Shown here: one piece after another, positions 13,001 through 28,243 of the stretch
How the letters are laid out: every line of letters begins with the position of its first letter
Position numbering within the stretch: the first letter of the stretch is position 1
The notes under the pieces: generated by a model
Databases searched by the model: none
The model's input: the letters and a program-made list of their open reading frames with translations, nothing else
Told to the model about the DNA's origin: nothing
Assembly: GCA_036785705.1 (NCBI GenBank)
Contig: JAWUZG010000084.1
Coordinates: 7,887,501 to 7,951,500, forward strand
Direction of reading: 5' to 3'
Origin: Acanthornis magna
Taxonomy: Eukaryota > Chordata > Aves > Passeriformes > Acanthizidae
Length of the DNA stretch: 64,000 nt
Made by a program: the position numbers and the translations under genes

Positions 13001-16000
13001 CAGAAAAACTCGAAATGGTAACAAGAGTGATTTTAAAATTCCCTTTCCTAGCAAATATAACTGGTGACTCAACATATTATATCACTACAGTTACAGAGTA
13101 CTCTGAACAGGACTGGAAAAGTAATTTGCTTGTAAGCTGTGTGGAAGCTCAAGTTTATTTTCTGGCTTAGAAGACTCAAGGAAAGTGACACATTTGATAA
13201 TTATTAATGTGTGTACCCACAGTTAATATGCTGAGAAATAATACTTCTCATAGGTCCCTGAATAACGATCTTTGTAGAGTGCTTTGCTTGTGAGCATTAC
13301 ACTATTTTTTTTTTCAACTGCACCATTTTTATGTGTCAGTGCTAACATCTAGTTAATTATTAAAGCACGCTGGTCCCTGCAGCCAGTACTTTATGCTATC
13401 TTTAATAGTGCCCTTCTGCGTACATTCCTATCGCCTGAACTCATTCCTATCTGGATTCACCAAAAACTACACTTTGCTTTCTGCTCACAGCTGAGAAGCT
13501 GGTGCAGGTCTGGTTAAATGAGCTCGACTGCCAGATGAAGTTGTTTGCAGAGCTGCACAGTGAACCAGACAGAGTAACTGATCCTGGATAAAAACATTCC
13601 CGGGTTATTTTTAACTCCGATGGCTTGCGGAGTTTAGGTGGACTGGAGGGAGCCAATAGCCATAATGGCAAACTACTGTGGCAGCATGGGGACCTCCTGA
13701 ACATTTTCCCTTACTTGTAGTATTAGCTTATCAAATGAAACCTTTAATTACAGCAAAGCCCTGTTTCTTCAGGCTTGAAGAATAAAAACATTTCCCCAGC
13801 CTTGTGCCTTCCCACTGTCGCTCCCTTCTAAAGAGCAATCAACTTGCCCTCACTTTCAAGGCCCTCCAGCTCCCCCTGCGCACCAGCACAGCCCTCATGG
13901 TCACACACACAGCCCCTCACTTGCCAGCTGCAGTTCTGGGGAGCTCCACACAAGTCTCTTCCAAAGGCACCTTCTCCTTTTTATTCCTTTATGAGATTTT
14001 GTGTGAGCACATGTGTGCGTTACAAAGATTCACCACGAACTCCATCATCCAACAGGATCTCCTTCTGTAAGCACAGCTTATGGCATTCCCCCATGCAACT
14101 AGAGGCGTGCACAGTCCTCCTCAGTAACCGTCACTCAGCGAGGTTTGAGGCTCTAAGTCCAAGCTCTCCAGCCTTTCCCATTCCAGCAGCAGATTCCTGA
14201 CCTCGCTGCAACAGCAGCCCTTGCACACAATGCTTGATTAGTCTCAAGATCAGGCACTTCAAACATGAATATGTGACCTTCTTTAACTTAACCTAGAACA
14301 GCCCATGCACTGCAATCCAGCCAATGCTCTTAAAAACACCTAGTAAAAGCAAGCAATCTACAAAAAAGTCATTTCAACCCCACCAAACTTCCATCCAGAA
14401 GCACCACTGCGTATCAGGAACTTCACATGCCGGGATGTGACCAGCCTAAGTAGATGCATGGTGTGTTTCAAGAGGAGAAAAAGTAAGAAAAGGCAAAGCA
14501 AACATATTAAGTAAACATCCTTTGTCTGCTATCTACTTCAAGTAATTAAGTTATAAAGAGAGGAAAGAAATATTTTCTTTAGTGTTACCTGTTCCCACTA
14601 AGTGCCCTACAGGCTATCCTAAACCCAAACTGCAACCACACTTAAGCTGTGAGATAGAACATACAAAATAGCAAAGAACAGAAGACAAAAAAGAGACAAA
14701 AAGAAAGTGTTCACAGTCACGGGAGCATGTCTTCACAAAGGATACAGTTCAAGATGAACAGAAAGGGTCTCACCCATTGCCCAAAGAGAAATAATTCACT
14801 TGGGATCTAACTAGAAATTTGTAGTAGCAGGCTACCACTGCTATCTGTCAGAATTTCAAAACAGAACTCCAGCAACTTTGTAAGGCAAACCACTTGCAGG
14901 CCAACATTGCCTAAGTGCAGTATAAGCAATTAAACTTTTCAATTTGGTTCCCCTCCTACTCCTCACAGTAAGAGTTAGTCTTGGTTATTCAAAATTACAA
15001 CCAGAAATCTCTGGACACATCCTACATAGGGCAACAAAATTAAAAAAATATAAAAAATACCAACTGCAGGCATGATTTCGGTTTTAATGTTGGTTTTACA
15101 TCCTTCTTGGACTAGAATAAGAAGTGCTGCATTTATATGGTGCCATTTTCCTTTACCAGTGCCTTATGACCGTAATTGAAGACAAGACTACCAAACCACT
15201 GCAGTTAAGCCACCTGAATTTTTGGAACAAAGGGAGAAGTTCTCTGCTTGCATCATACCAGTCTAGACCTGCAGAGTGACTAATATGGAAGATCTGCAGC
15301 AAACCTAGCTTCCTACCAGCCGGCCAGAAGACTGCTACATTCCACTTCACGAAGCTGGTATTTATCTTCGGATGCTTCAAGGAGCTCAGTCACAACATTT
15401 TCAGTGCTGGGAATGCTTTCGGTAAGCGCGAACAGGTTGCACAAGGTATACAAACATGAGCCGTTTAGGTCCTTCCAAACTCTTGGAATATAAGGGCCCT
15501 ACTTAGAAGAGCCACCCTCCACCACCACTACAGAGCACTGGAATTCAGAGCTCCAGCCAAAACCAGAGGCAGGAGCCTCTCCCTCTAGTACGGGAAGGAG
15601 GCACAGGGCTAGAGGCCAGCAGCTGCCTATTCATCCCTGGGAGTGCAAAGGGCATGCCAGGCAGTAATCTGGGAAACTGTGCCAGGACTCCTTGTGCAAG
15701 TGCAGTAGAAGACGACCTGATAACCAAAAGGTACGTCAATATTTACTCACTATATAAGCAACCGCTGCTAGGAGTTAACACACAGAAAGGTGCTTTCTGA
15801 CTGCCACGTGGGTCAAGTTATCCCAAAGGAATTCCACTTCGGAAAAAAATTGTAATTTGCTCAAAATAAGAATGGCGAGTATCTCAAAATTCAAGCACTG
15901 CTCCAAATTTATGCCAGCTTTTGAATCCAGCTCAGTTCTACCCTGTACGTGCACAAGTACAAGGCGTGACCTGCTGGATAACAGGATTCATTATGCCACT

Positions 16001-19000
16001 GCTGGCTATACTGGAACATTCACATGCAGCCTGAGGTTTCCTGCTCGCCTGCAAGGCAAGCCTGAAGTCACCTACTACATTCCCAGGCTGTAGATCTGTA
16101 ACCAGAGCAAGCCCAACCTTTTGCTTGGTAGCAGTGCTGCAGGAAATAAGGAACCGAGCGGTTCAAGTTTCACAAGAGGGGCAACAAGCAGCCCTTATTA
16201 TTCCAGGTGACTGCATCGCAAGTGCTTTGTTTTGATTAGGATTTTTATTTCCCACCTTTAACCTCAACAGATGTCGACAATCAGTTGCTCCTAAACCGTA
16301 TTTTGTCACCTTGAGTTACGGTAAGGAGGCCCCAGGCTTTATCTCAGTGTGAGCATACCAGTCCCAGCGTAGCCCTGCGTGAATCTGCAGCTTGGAATTC
16401 GTGGCATTTTATTCCTTTGATTTGCTTGCGCGCTTACTCCAAGAGCATTTTTTGACGGTCAGAGAGGGTTAGTCAGAATACCCAGAAACTGTGGAGGGAT
16501 TTGCACATCCCAAGTCCAGCACATGGAAGTGGGACAACAAGACATCAGGGTCTGTCAAACACCCAGCACGCCGGCTCCAACACCAGCTGCACGTTCAGTT
16601 GTTGCTTTTCAATCTACTTTACTACTCTATTTTAGAGCTTGAAATTCATATATAGAGCATAAAATTCAGAACAAGCTGTTTTGTTGCCCAACAGCTATTT
16701 CAGAGATAAAAGGCACTTTGAGATAACCCACCTTTAGGTTTATTGCTAGTTAATGAGAACTAACAGTCTTGTGAAAGCAGCAGCTTGGAAAAGGAAAGGA
16801 AATAGGGGGAAAAAATCTGAACAACTGCTCACCCATCCATCTGCAAGTCATATGCTAGCTCTCAGACAAAGTGACTGATATTAAAATTCAAGAGTAAAAA
16901 ATCTACATCCAACTCATTTTACTGACTAGTTACTGAAACAGTAAGCTCAGCTCCAATCAGAACTTGTTATAGACACTTCAGGAGCAGTAGGAAAAGTATT
17001 TTCTTCTACAAATGTGGCAGTAAGATTTGAGCTTGTAAATACAGCATGAAAGCAGTTAAAAAAACCAAACAAACAAAAAAAATCCCAAACACTAAAGCTC
17101 TACATACATTTTCTATCACGTTAAGTATTTCAGCAGTTTCAAACATGTTCATGCATTATCACAGGTAACGTTAAGCTAACTAACAAACAAAGCTCAACTC
17201 AGCCACACTGAATTACATCCAGACAATACCATCTCAAGGATATAGTGACATTTATTAACTAATACATTCATAAAAGTCACCCAAGTCTACTCTATAGCCT
17301 ATATGTTTCATTGTCACAAAACAAAAGCCATAGTTTTACAAAGAGGAAAAAACACCAGGACAAATAATTTTATCAATTCTGATGAAAAACAGTATTTTGC
17401 ACAGCAGGCTTGAAAGAATAAAATATTAGTGGCTTTCTTGCTGCATATTGCTAAAACTAGCTATACATTGTTCAGTTTTGCAAGAAAAAAAAAAGCATGA
17501 AGTAAATGGCAACTGCAGGATAAAAAAAAAAATCAGAGGGTGATTAGGTAGTCACTAGGCTGTATTCCCTTTGAGCAAGGAAACCTGAACATTACAAAGG
17601 GCTGAGTTACAAGGGAATGTGGGGTATTTTGTGACAGACCTCTGCATGACAGCTGGAGAAAAGCTATTGTGGCAACAGCTGTGTGCTCTGCACAGCTCAT
17701 ACTCCCAAATACCTCAGCCTGCTAAGAGGCCAGTTAACTGGCTGCAATGCATTTTAAAAGTTTCCTGCCTCTTGGGATGTGAGCATGATGGATTATTTGT
17801 GTATGTTTTCAATAAGAGAAGGAATGCTCAGTTCTACCAGTTAGAATTTTACAAAATGCTGTACTATCATTCACTGCTGCTTTCCCAGAGTTTATAGCTG
17901 CAACATCCCATTAACTCTCCTCCACAATTAAAACATCTTCACTTCCTGTCTTACCAGCGCACAGACTCGACAGCAGTAAGTTCATCTATCATATCCTGAT
18001 TTAAAGGAAATGATCTGATATTTCCAGGATGAAATCCTGGCCCACCAACAGCAATATCGAGCTGTGTTTACCTCCCTAGAGGAAAAATTTTGAGGAACAC
18101 ACTACTCATCTAACCACTGAAAGCTTTGATCTGCTAATTTGTACTCTGAAGTTACTCCAAGGTGTCAGATGAACGTCTGTGAAGCAAATCCAAGATCACA
18201 AGCAGTTATACATAAGTGACCAGTTACACCTCACTTACTCCTGCACTGCACTAATTAGCACAGTGAGGCTGAACTCAGGACACCAAAGAGCTTTCATTGT
18301 GTGAGATGGGTTTGCTCACTCGGCCTCCTCACAAACACGTTGTTGTTTGAGCCCTGATTGAGGCACAAGAATCATCAGGAACTGATACCCTCACACACAG
18401 GACAGCAAGCACAGGAGCATTTTGCACTGCCATAACCTCAGCCACTACGACTCCTGTAGGAATGAATGCTCTCTGCTTCCTCACCATCATCTAAACAAGG
18501 CAGGGAAGGATGAGCTGTGCAGAGATCCTAGAAAGCTGGCAAAAGAAAGAAAATTAACTTGCTCTTCTTACATCTTCACTTTCTCATGTTTCCTTTTGTT
18601 TTATCTGAAATCAAGGAAGAGTTTTCCCTTTTTCAAATATGAATCCCCTGTTGTCTTTCAAAGATACAATGTAAATCGCAGCACATGCTTCCTCATGATG
18701 TCCTATCACCACAAAAGTCTTATTTACTGGAAAATAATCAGCAGCACCAAAGGAAAAGCAAGAACAGCTGTACTTGAGTAATGATTTGTTGAAAATTAAA
18801 TAGAGAATCATAGGAAAGCAAAACCAAGTGTAGAAATATTTGCTAGTACCAGTAAGAAAAGCTTTCCTTTTTAAGCTTCAAAACTCAGTTGGTGACAGCC
18901 TTATTTTAAACACAAGCAATAAAGAAGCAAAAAAGAATTTAAATCCTTCACTGACATCAAAATCTGTCATGCAGCAAGGCTAGTACTGATCCATATTTTA

Positions 19001-20954
19001 GTGAAGGCCACTACACGTTTGTCACTTAATCCTAAGAAATTCCAAAAATGAAGCACGTGACTTGCTTGTAATCAATTTTAAAACAACTTGGAGCAGTTTC
19101 TGTGCAGCCTTAAAAGAGAAACAACATATTTGGCAATACACTTTCCGTACAGAAACTACCCAAGTGCCTGCATGGCAAAGCACACACTTGATAACATCAC
19201 AGCTTTAAGAGCTCAGGAAGACGCTGTGGGATATAAATAGTACACCAACCCTCATCTCTTATTGTCCAAAACCACACAGCACGCACGGAAACAACACAAA
19301 ACTCTTCTCAAAGGTACCCAATTACTGCCGAGGTCTTTATTTCCCAGCTATTTTTCTCTAGTTTTGTTTTGGGTTGTTAGGGGTTTTTTTTTAAGGCTGA
19401 ATTTTCTGCTAAACTTCACTTTGCAGTGGCAAGATTTTATCTCAAGATAAAGCTGCCGAGAGGGCAAGAAGATGGAGATAACTTAATGTAAACTGACAAT
19501 AAGTTGTTTTGAAGAATTCACCCTCAACGTGTCAGCTTAACACCACTGTGCTGTTCCCTCAACACTCTTTCAAAGTGAACTATTTACTGTTCTGCTATTA
19601 ATTTGAAAAGAATCTTATATGTGACAAAACAGACACCGATTCCTCTTTTGCAGTTATTTGCTAAAAGACAAGTATCAGTTGCAGCATTTGACCCAAAACT
19701 TTTATTTATATCTAATATAAGCTCAAACTTTTAGTTCAAAGAATTAATTTCTACAAGTTCTCAAATACTGAAGCTATCCGGTGTTCGGCAGAACCTTACT
19801 GCTCTTAAAATAGACGGATATGCCAAGGCATCAAGCATGAACTACACTTTTTTCCTCCTCACATCTTTAGTAGAAATTAAGAGCATTTTTGTTGTGAAGT
19901 TAAAGTTATCCCAAAGCCCTTAATGCTGCCACGGAATCCAGAAATCCATTCAGCAACATTGCCCAAGACAGCAGCACCTCAGAACTGAAGCCTTATCCAG
20001 CTATACACATTACTGCCACAGCAAGACACCGGCAGCACCACCTAAAGCAGCAGTGCCGTGTTTGAGTGAATGGCACTCTAAACCAGCTTCAGACAACTCA
20101 GGATTTAATTACCTCCATATGCAAGGAATGAGGAATTCAATCCACACACTGAGAGGACTGCGGTTATTCCAACCCCATCACCTTCAACGAGAACAACCAG
20201 CCAGTATTTTACCAGCAACTGACCAGCTATCCACACATCTGACAAAAGACACCTGTACAACATATATTAAAAACCCCATTCAAACTAATTTCCAAAGAAC
20301 TAATTCTCCCAAAGTGTCCCTTCTTTTCATGTTCTGTACAATACTGGATCTTATAGGTATCCAGTACTTAGCCAAAAATTCAAAGTGCTGTTTTCTATGT
20401 AGTTACTTAGTCTATGCTGCAGAGCTTAAATTCTCAACAGAGTAGTAGAGCTAATGAACACATGGACTCATGTGTTAGTGAAAGAAACCCCTGAAATGAA
20501 GAAATAGTCTATTCGCTATCAGATCCCCTGTTCTAACAAAGTATTAGTTGAGAACATCATTGCCCCAAGCATTAAAATACAAATCTGCCCCGCTGTCAAG
20601 CAGCCCATCTTAGGGGTAGGTAGAGCATTACAGCCTCTCCTCAGCGGAATAAAACAAAACAAACAAGAAGCCATGCTCTCCAGATTTGCTGCTCTGCCGT
20701 CAGCAATACCAGCAAGCAGAACGCAAGTAGTTGTCTCCTCCTACCACCATAAACAGAAGGTAGAAATGCTAACAGCAACAGGGCAGAGGACGAAAAGAAG
20801 TAAAGGAGGTATGGCTGAATTCGTGGCGAGACAGTAAAAAGGGCTCTTCCTCGTAAGACTGATACACACGCTTTGTATCGCCTAATCCGGCGTGGTTTTT
20901 ACTCAAAATGAATAGAAGAAAAAGTTCAATTGTCTACAAGTTGCAGGATCAACA
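10099..20954 (-). other. RRAS2 intron 1, nothing recognised
   Basis: About 10.9 kb of intronic sequence. Slightly GC-richer patches at 10999-11480 and 13800-14200 produce overlapping open frames on one or both strands (longest 132 codons, minus, 11005-11403). None shows a domain, motif or splice-site arrangement I can defend. No RRAS2 exon 2-6 was found: I looked for the sequences encoding SYFVTDYDPT, DTAGQEEFGAMR, NKADL and KKGCHCVIF in reverse complement. No transposon or RNA gene stands out. Confidence 0.6.
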
Positions 20955-21957
<1,003 letters not shown>

Positions 21958-21975
21958 CTACATGTTAATGATGGT

Positions 21976-21996
21976 GGGGTATAGGGCGGGGCGGGG
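21976..21996 (+). promoter_or_regulatory. G-quadruplex-capable GC-box cluster between the POU modules
   Basis: On the plus strand four G-runs (4, 3, 4 and 4 Gs) are separated by loops of TATA, C and C. This satisfies the usual four-run, short-loop quadruplex pattern and also contains overlapping GC boxes. It lies on the template strand for RRAS2, between the two POU composite sites. Confidence 0.55.
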
Positions 21997-22043
21997 CCAG
22001 CCGCGGTACAAACAGCGGCGGGGGCGGGCCCGGGCTTGTCGTC

Positions 22044-22067
22044 ATGCTAATGATGTTGCATATGCAT
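22044..22067 (-). promoter_or_regulatory. Composite POU site B: octamer variant plus near-MORE palindrome
   Basis: Second copy of the composite site. ATGCTAAT lies at 22044-22051, then a 4-bp gap, then TTGCATATGCAT at 22056-22067, one mismatch from the MORE palindrome with the TGCATATGCA core intact. Spacing inside the module equals that of copy A, which shows it was duplicated as a unit. Confidence 0.6.
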
Positions 22068-22165
22068 GACGGGTGCCCCGCCCCGCGGCACCGCCACGCC
22101 GCTGTGTTTGCGTCGTGCGGGCGGTGGCAGCCCCCCGGTGTCCCCTGTGCCCCACCTCCAGACAG

Positions 22166-23649
22166 CGCGCCGCGGAGGTAATTAGCGATGTCCTCATGGG
22201 CTTTGGTGGGGCGCCCGTCTGAGTGCCTCATCAACATTAATGAGCCGCTCTGGATAACCACGGGATGGGCAGGGAGGTGTTGGCGACCCTGCGTACAGAT
22301 GCCGAGCCAACGCACAGAGAGGCTTCAAGCCAAAGCGTCGCTAATGTCGCTTCCCACCAAGAGGGAAAAATGGAAAAAAGTCATAAGGACTATAGCCCTT
22401 CACCACTCTTCATCAGGTTTCTTGCGACCATGCATGGGAATAGGTTTCTCTCTCATTTAGGCCATTCAGATCAAGGCCACCCTTTCCTCCCAGTGTCACT
22501 CCCCGCTGGGTGTCACAGCCCCATATTCAGCCCTTTCTGTACCTGGTCAGAGCACTCTGGTTGCAGTGCGTGGTGAATTCACCCTAGTCCTTTGCACCTC
22601 CACCATCTCGGCTGGGGACAGGCTGCTGCTTCCAGTGGTGTCCTGCCTCTTTGGGTAATACCTTACTATCCAGGATGTTTCTGGACACCCAAAACACTTG
22701 GCAGATGGCCATACTACAACGAAACAGAAGTTTTGCTGTTAGACTGACTTTCGGGGAATTCCTTCTTCCCTTCCTCTCCCCTTTTTCTGAAGATATAAAG
22801 CAATGACATCATGTGTGTATAGTCCTACAAACCTCTACACACGTGCATCGTTTTGCCAACACAGAATGACAGGTTGCTGTTATCATGTTCCTGAATGGCA
22901 TAATCACATCAGCAAGGTAGACACACTCCTCCCTACAAAATGAAAAAAAAAAAAAACCCCAAACCCAGAAGTGGCCATGCATGGAATCTTTGGTGAAGGG
23001 ACTTGCCCTGTACAACACTGAAGCTGTGTGGGGAGGTGGGGGCAGCAATCCATGCAGCCTCCTGCTTTTTCGCCCAAGAAACCCAGACTTCCAGCATCCA
23101 ACACATATTTCAGTTCTGCACCAAATGAGCGGAGGGTCCCACAGGCAGGAGCACCCGTCCCTTCACAGAGCCAGGATAGCACTGACTGCCTGTGACTGGC
23201 AGAGATCCACAGAGAAATTACAGCTCGTGGAGCTAATTAAGAGCTAACATGATATCTTATACAGATTGGGGCAAATCCATGATGTAGCCTAATCTTAATT
23301 CCACTCTTTCCCAATTTGTCATGCTGAGCTTTGCAATTCTTTAACTGAATTTCTCCACTTAAACCCCCAAAACTTTAAAAGTAAGAACATCTTTGAACAC
23401 TCATTCTGTCTCAGTGGAGAAGAGTGTTCAGACACCCAGGAAACAAACTGATACTTCCTGTAACTGATACAGTTAATGGTGAAACTGTATGAGAAGGAGA
23501 TACTTTTGTGCCCAGGAGAAGAGGAATGCCAGCGCTCAGGCTCAGTTGCCTCGGTATTCTCCTGTAGTGATAAGCTGCTTTTTCACATCCGTTTCCTTAT
23601 TGCCCTGGCCGATCAGAAATTAGGAACAAGTCACACAGGAGAGAATACA
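22166..23649. other. RRAS2 5' flank, TAAT-type sites near the island edge, otherwise nothing recognised
   Basis: Just outside the CpG island there is GTAATTAGC at 22178-22186 and the palindrome CATTAATG at 22235-22242, both of homeodomain/POU half-site type. An A14 run lies at 22943-22956. Overlapping short frames at 22188-22576 and 22809-23247 have no recognisable protein character. Confidence 0.55.
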
Positions 23650-24060
23650 TAGCCTAATATTTTCCAGTTCGGAAAAAAGATAAGCGAGAGGGAGATAAAC
23701 CACAGGTCTGTAAATTCCTAAGCAACACAGGGAAGTTGAACAGAGAAAGTCTCAAAAGAGGAGAACTAAGGGACACCCAGTGATAGTACCAAGAAACAAG
23801 TTTAAACAAACAGAAAAGGATACTGTTTTCCACTGACACAATCAATGGAACTGTGGAAGTCGCTGCCACAAGGGGCTGTGGAAAACGAAACTGCATGTGA
23901 GTGACAAAAGGTTAGACAAAGTCACAGAGCATAAAGCAGCATAAAGCAGCTACTAAGCACAGCCACCACGGACACAGTTGTGACTCGGGAAGTCTCTGAA
24001 GCACTGCACCCTGAAGGCAGGTTGGCTAAACAAAGAACTGAGTTTCTTCCCATGTGTCCT
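23650..24060 (+). mobile_element. Ancient CR1/L3-like LINE fragment, highly diverged
   Basis: The stretch follows the order of an old CR1 3' region: a GAGGGAGATAAACCACAGG segment (flow of gagatata...caGGTCTgtaaa), then AGAACTAAGGGACACCCAGTG, a CAAGTTTAAACAAACAGAAA segment, GGAACTGTGGAAGTCGCTGC with CACAAGGGGCTGTGG, and a weaker tail. Divergence is high with small indels, so this is an old amniote-level copy and not a recent avian CR1. A perfect 10-bp tandem (ATAAAGCAGC twice, 23931-23950) lies inside. Edges are approximate and the family name is by memory of the consensus. Confidence 0.6.
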
Positions 24061-27000
24061 GGTTCTGGTGTTCTCTTGCCTACAAATCAATTACTGACCA
24101 CTGTCAGGATCAGGGACCCATGCAAGTATTAATCCAGCAGGACAAGTCTCCTAGTTCTTAAGTATATTCTCCAGGTTAAGAAAAATCAAAAGTGCAGACT
24201 ATGATGAAATGAAGCTGCAGCTAATTTATCAAATTAAATGTGTTTTTAAATAAAAATACAGCCATAATCTCACAGTTGGCCATTAGTACAGTAACCAGTA
24301 AACTCTACTGCCAGGAATGGCAGTAACATGAAAAACAGGTTTTAAGTGTGTTTTAAGAACGTGCTAATCTCTCTGCAAACTATTGGAGTAGGGTATCTGA
24401 TTTCTTGGTTCAAAGTTACATAGAAGACCAAACATTTTTTATTATTCCTTAATTTTTTGGGTTTCAGTTTCATTATACATAATTTAAAACAACTATTCTC
24501 ACTGATCTAGATATCCAATCTTGTGAATTCTGCAAGAAAATCTTGTTGTTCTTTAAATAACACTGACAGAGATGACAAAGGGTTAAAATAACACAATCAC
24601 CTATTATGATCAAAGGATCCTATTGAAAAAAGATAAATTACTGTTAAATTCTTTGCATTTGTAAGTTTTGAAATCTAGTTTCATAAACATAGTTATATTC
24701 TTTCAAAGCACAAGGCAGTGATCACAGAAAAACCGGAGATGGATTGCAATTAATCAAGAGTGGTGGGCTTTGTAGTTTTGTAACTGCACTCAAAGATGTC
24801 AGTAAAAATTGTTTACTCTTTGTTGTATAAACATAGGTAGAGAGAGAGAGAGAGTATCAAATATAGAGACAGTCTAAAACCAGGGCAGCCACAGCAGATC
24901 CAGCCCTGGAAGTGCCAGTCTCTGCTCCCTGCACCCTGAGCTCTGACTCAAGTCAGAACCTTGTCTTCCCCCAGGAGCAGGCCTTGCTATGAGCCCTGGT
25001 TTTTCTAGACAAGCGGTATATGAGTGAATAAAGACATGGAGATGAGGATACTACACACTCCAGGATTCACTTCAAGATCAGCTAACCTGGGAGAGACCTG
25101 AGTGATGAGGCATTTCACCCAGCAGGTGAAGACAAGAAATTTCTGACTGATAGGAGTCAGCAGGGGAAGATGATTCAAAAGGGGTTTTGAATGCTCCATG
25201 CAGCCAGGAAAATAAATTTTGCAGCACCCGTTTTCATATCCCTAGGGAGGTAGAAAATGTGGGATTTCATAACAGAGAGGAAGAACTTGAAATACCAAGA
25301 CTTAAGATGATGAAGCCATGACCAAAGTTTTGATGAAGCAGCTGGGAAAGAAAGTACAGCTTTTAGAAGCGTTGCATAGAAAGAAGCTGCGTCATTTCAG
25401 GTCTAGCCTGAATATGCATATTTAAAAAGAGACAAAATCAAGAATGACATCCAGATGGCAAGCTTAAAAGAAAGATCACCATAGTGCTTTATATAATGAC
25501 AAGGAAAAAAAAAAGACTTCAGGAAGTGCTTGAGGGAAATATCCAGAACTTTATTTTACATTGGCAGCCTGGCAAAGATGTGGGTTTGGAAGGTTAGAAG
25601 ACGTGTATGCAGTAAGTGACATATTGAAAGCTAAAAAGCGCTCCGTGAGAACATAAAAGCTTAATTAAAAGAAAACTTGTTCTCACGCTTAACACAGAAG
25701 AAAGTTACAAAAATCTTTGGGACATGAGTCAGAGCGGTAGGTAACTTTAACTCTGAGTTATTCCATTGATTTGGGATTATATGTGTACCTATCATTGGCA
25801 CCTGTTTATTGACCTTGCTCAAACAGGTCTTAAACATCACCCCTCCTATAGTGTGGATAATGTCACCTAAAGGACATCCATGTGCTGCAATTCCCATCAA
25901 GGAATCCACTGCCGACCATAAGAATATGTGAGGAAACTGGTTTTCTCAAAGCCATAAAACAAAAAGCTTGGGGAAAAAAGCTATCAAGAATTTGGTTTTC
26001 CTTTGAATAGGAATGTAAGACCTAATTCAGAATGATACAGGCAATAATTTTTCATGTCTATACAAAAAATGTGAACTATTTAATGAGCACTCAGAAACTG
26101 GGAGGAAAATAAGCCATTTCTCCTCACACTTGTTTTTTAACTCGGTTTCTATCTGAGTAAAAAATAAAACTATTTTCAGCCAAGTAGCTACAGCTTTTTA
26201 TAAGTCTTGATCTATTTTTGCATCTACCTATTCCAGTAAAGTAGTCTGTAGTAAACACTTCAAAATGTGTCATTTTCTTTGAGGCTTGAAACTGATCTAC
26301 AAAAGAAAAGTCCTATTTTTTTTTTGTTGTTCTATAATGTTTAAGATGGGCATGTCAATTTTTATTAATTATTATGATTATTTTAGCAATTCAGATGTGT
26401 TTATACCCAGTCATAATTACAGAAAAATAACATCCCAAGAGAAAAGAGTAAAATAAACTGTGTAGGAATAGGATTTTCAGACAAGATTGTTTAAGTTCAT
26501 AGTACTATATGTTTTCCCTAACATTTACATAACTGCCCTGAGCAATTAACATGTGGGCCAATTTGTGGGGGTTTTTTTGAGAATACACCAGCATCAGCTC
26601 TTTAGTGAGCAGCTCAGGTTTTGCACATCGGGGCATTCAGGCAATCCTCTACCAAACCAAGCAATCAAATTTTGACTGATTTGATAGATACGATTCCAGG
26701 TACATTTAGACAACATGTATGTATCTATCTTTACACATGCATTGATTTATCTGTTTATTTAATTATGTTACCAGGATCAAAAAAGAGGCAGGAAGGAAAC
26801 CCAAACTGGTACCTTTTAGATCTTCCTCATAGACCTTAAAAATGAGAAAGTGATCCCAAAAGGAAATTTCTCCACAAATTACCTCAAATCACCAGAACAT
26901 GCCCAAGTGAGAGTGCAGAGCCCTGTAGCTCCTGACTTGCTGCAGTGAACCCATGGGTGGCAAGTTCAGAGTTGAGAGCTGAGGCGACACCTGCAACTCT

Positions 27001-28243
27001 GTCCCCATGCTGGTCTCGGTGTGTGTCCCTGATGGCAGCAGTGCCACCTGCATGAGGACGGTTTGGAGGCTTCCCAGCCAGCCAGACTCACATCAGCCCA
27101 CACTGCAGGGCTGCCCCTGTCTCCTCTCACACTGCAGGAGGGCCTGTCCAGCCTGATGGCACTCAGCAGCCAAGGTCACTGCACGCACCACTTCCACAGG
27201 GTGGGGGCTTCGGAAGCGGATGAACCGGCAGCGCTGTAAAAGGCAATTCCACAAACCACAGCTGCATTTCCTTGGCCAGAAAATGAGTACCACCACAATA
27301 TGATCAGAGCCTCTGCCCCCACAAGACTCAGAAACTGGGGTTTTTTCCTTCACCACCAAAATGTTTAACACTGCTGGTTTCTGTTCCACTCATACAGGAT
27401 GTAAAAAAGTTTATATTATCCCCTAATGCTCATGACCCTGTTTGCTTTCTTACATTTATGATATTTCCACAGAGCTACAAGATACAACATAATAAAAAGA
27501 TGGTTCTTGTGTAGGAAACACAGAGCTATCCAAACCTGCCTCTGAATTTCAGCCTTGGGAACAGCCAGATTTTCCTATGCATTTCCATCATTCAAGATGC
27601 TGCTACCCCAAAATGGAGAGGCAGTTTTTACCACCTGTCCCATGAGACCTCTGCTGCTCACCTTGCAAACACCTGAAGGTTTCTGGGCACATTTTAGTTA
27701 ACTTCTATTGCTTTTTTGAGTTGGTAAGAGAGTGCAGCCAAGAAAGCTGCATTTCCACTTCTCACCGAAAGCTTCCACACCAGTACTGCTCTAGATCCAC
27801 TTACATGATAGTTAAGCTTGATTAGAGAAAGAAACGATGAGAAGTTACTTGGGTAGGTTGGACTAAATCATCTGAGCCTGACAACGTTTGTTTAAGGTTA
27901 GCAGTCTCAGAGGTATTGGTGGTTACCCTTAGAACTTTACAGAAAGTGGGTGAGAAGTCAAGGGGAATGAAGAGGGTAAATATGTTAAAAAGGGAGAAAA
28001 GGAAGAGTGAAAAAATGTGTATCAGTCACTTTAATCTCATTTCCTGGAAGAAAAAGTATTAAAATAAATAATTAAACCATTTGTAAATACCTGGAAGAAA
28101 ACAATGAGGCAACTGACAACAAAGATGTCCTTCTCCAAGAACAAATGGTGTCAAATCAAAATACTGTTCTCCTGTGATCCATTAACAGGCTTTTGAGTAG
28201 GAGGTGGCAGTGTGGATCCTATACCGCAATGCTGTCTTTCATG
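24061..28243. other. Intergenic, nothing recognised apart from an (AG)8 run
   Basis: AT-leaning DNA with a perfect (AG)8 microsatellite at 24839-24854 and a mildly GC-richer patch at about 26880-27380 that gives a 98-codon minus frame (27093-27389) of no recognisable family. A phrase like a CR1 tail (GTAGGTTGGACTAAATCATC near 27855) is too short to annotate as an element. Confidence 0.55.

Noticed and set aside
27850..27890. CR1 tail remnant
   Set aside because: Only one short phrase (GGTTGGACTAAATCATC) fits; no upstream or terminal CR1 sequence supports it.
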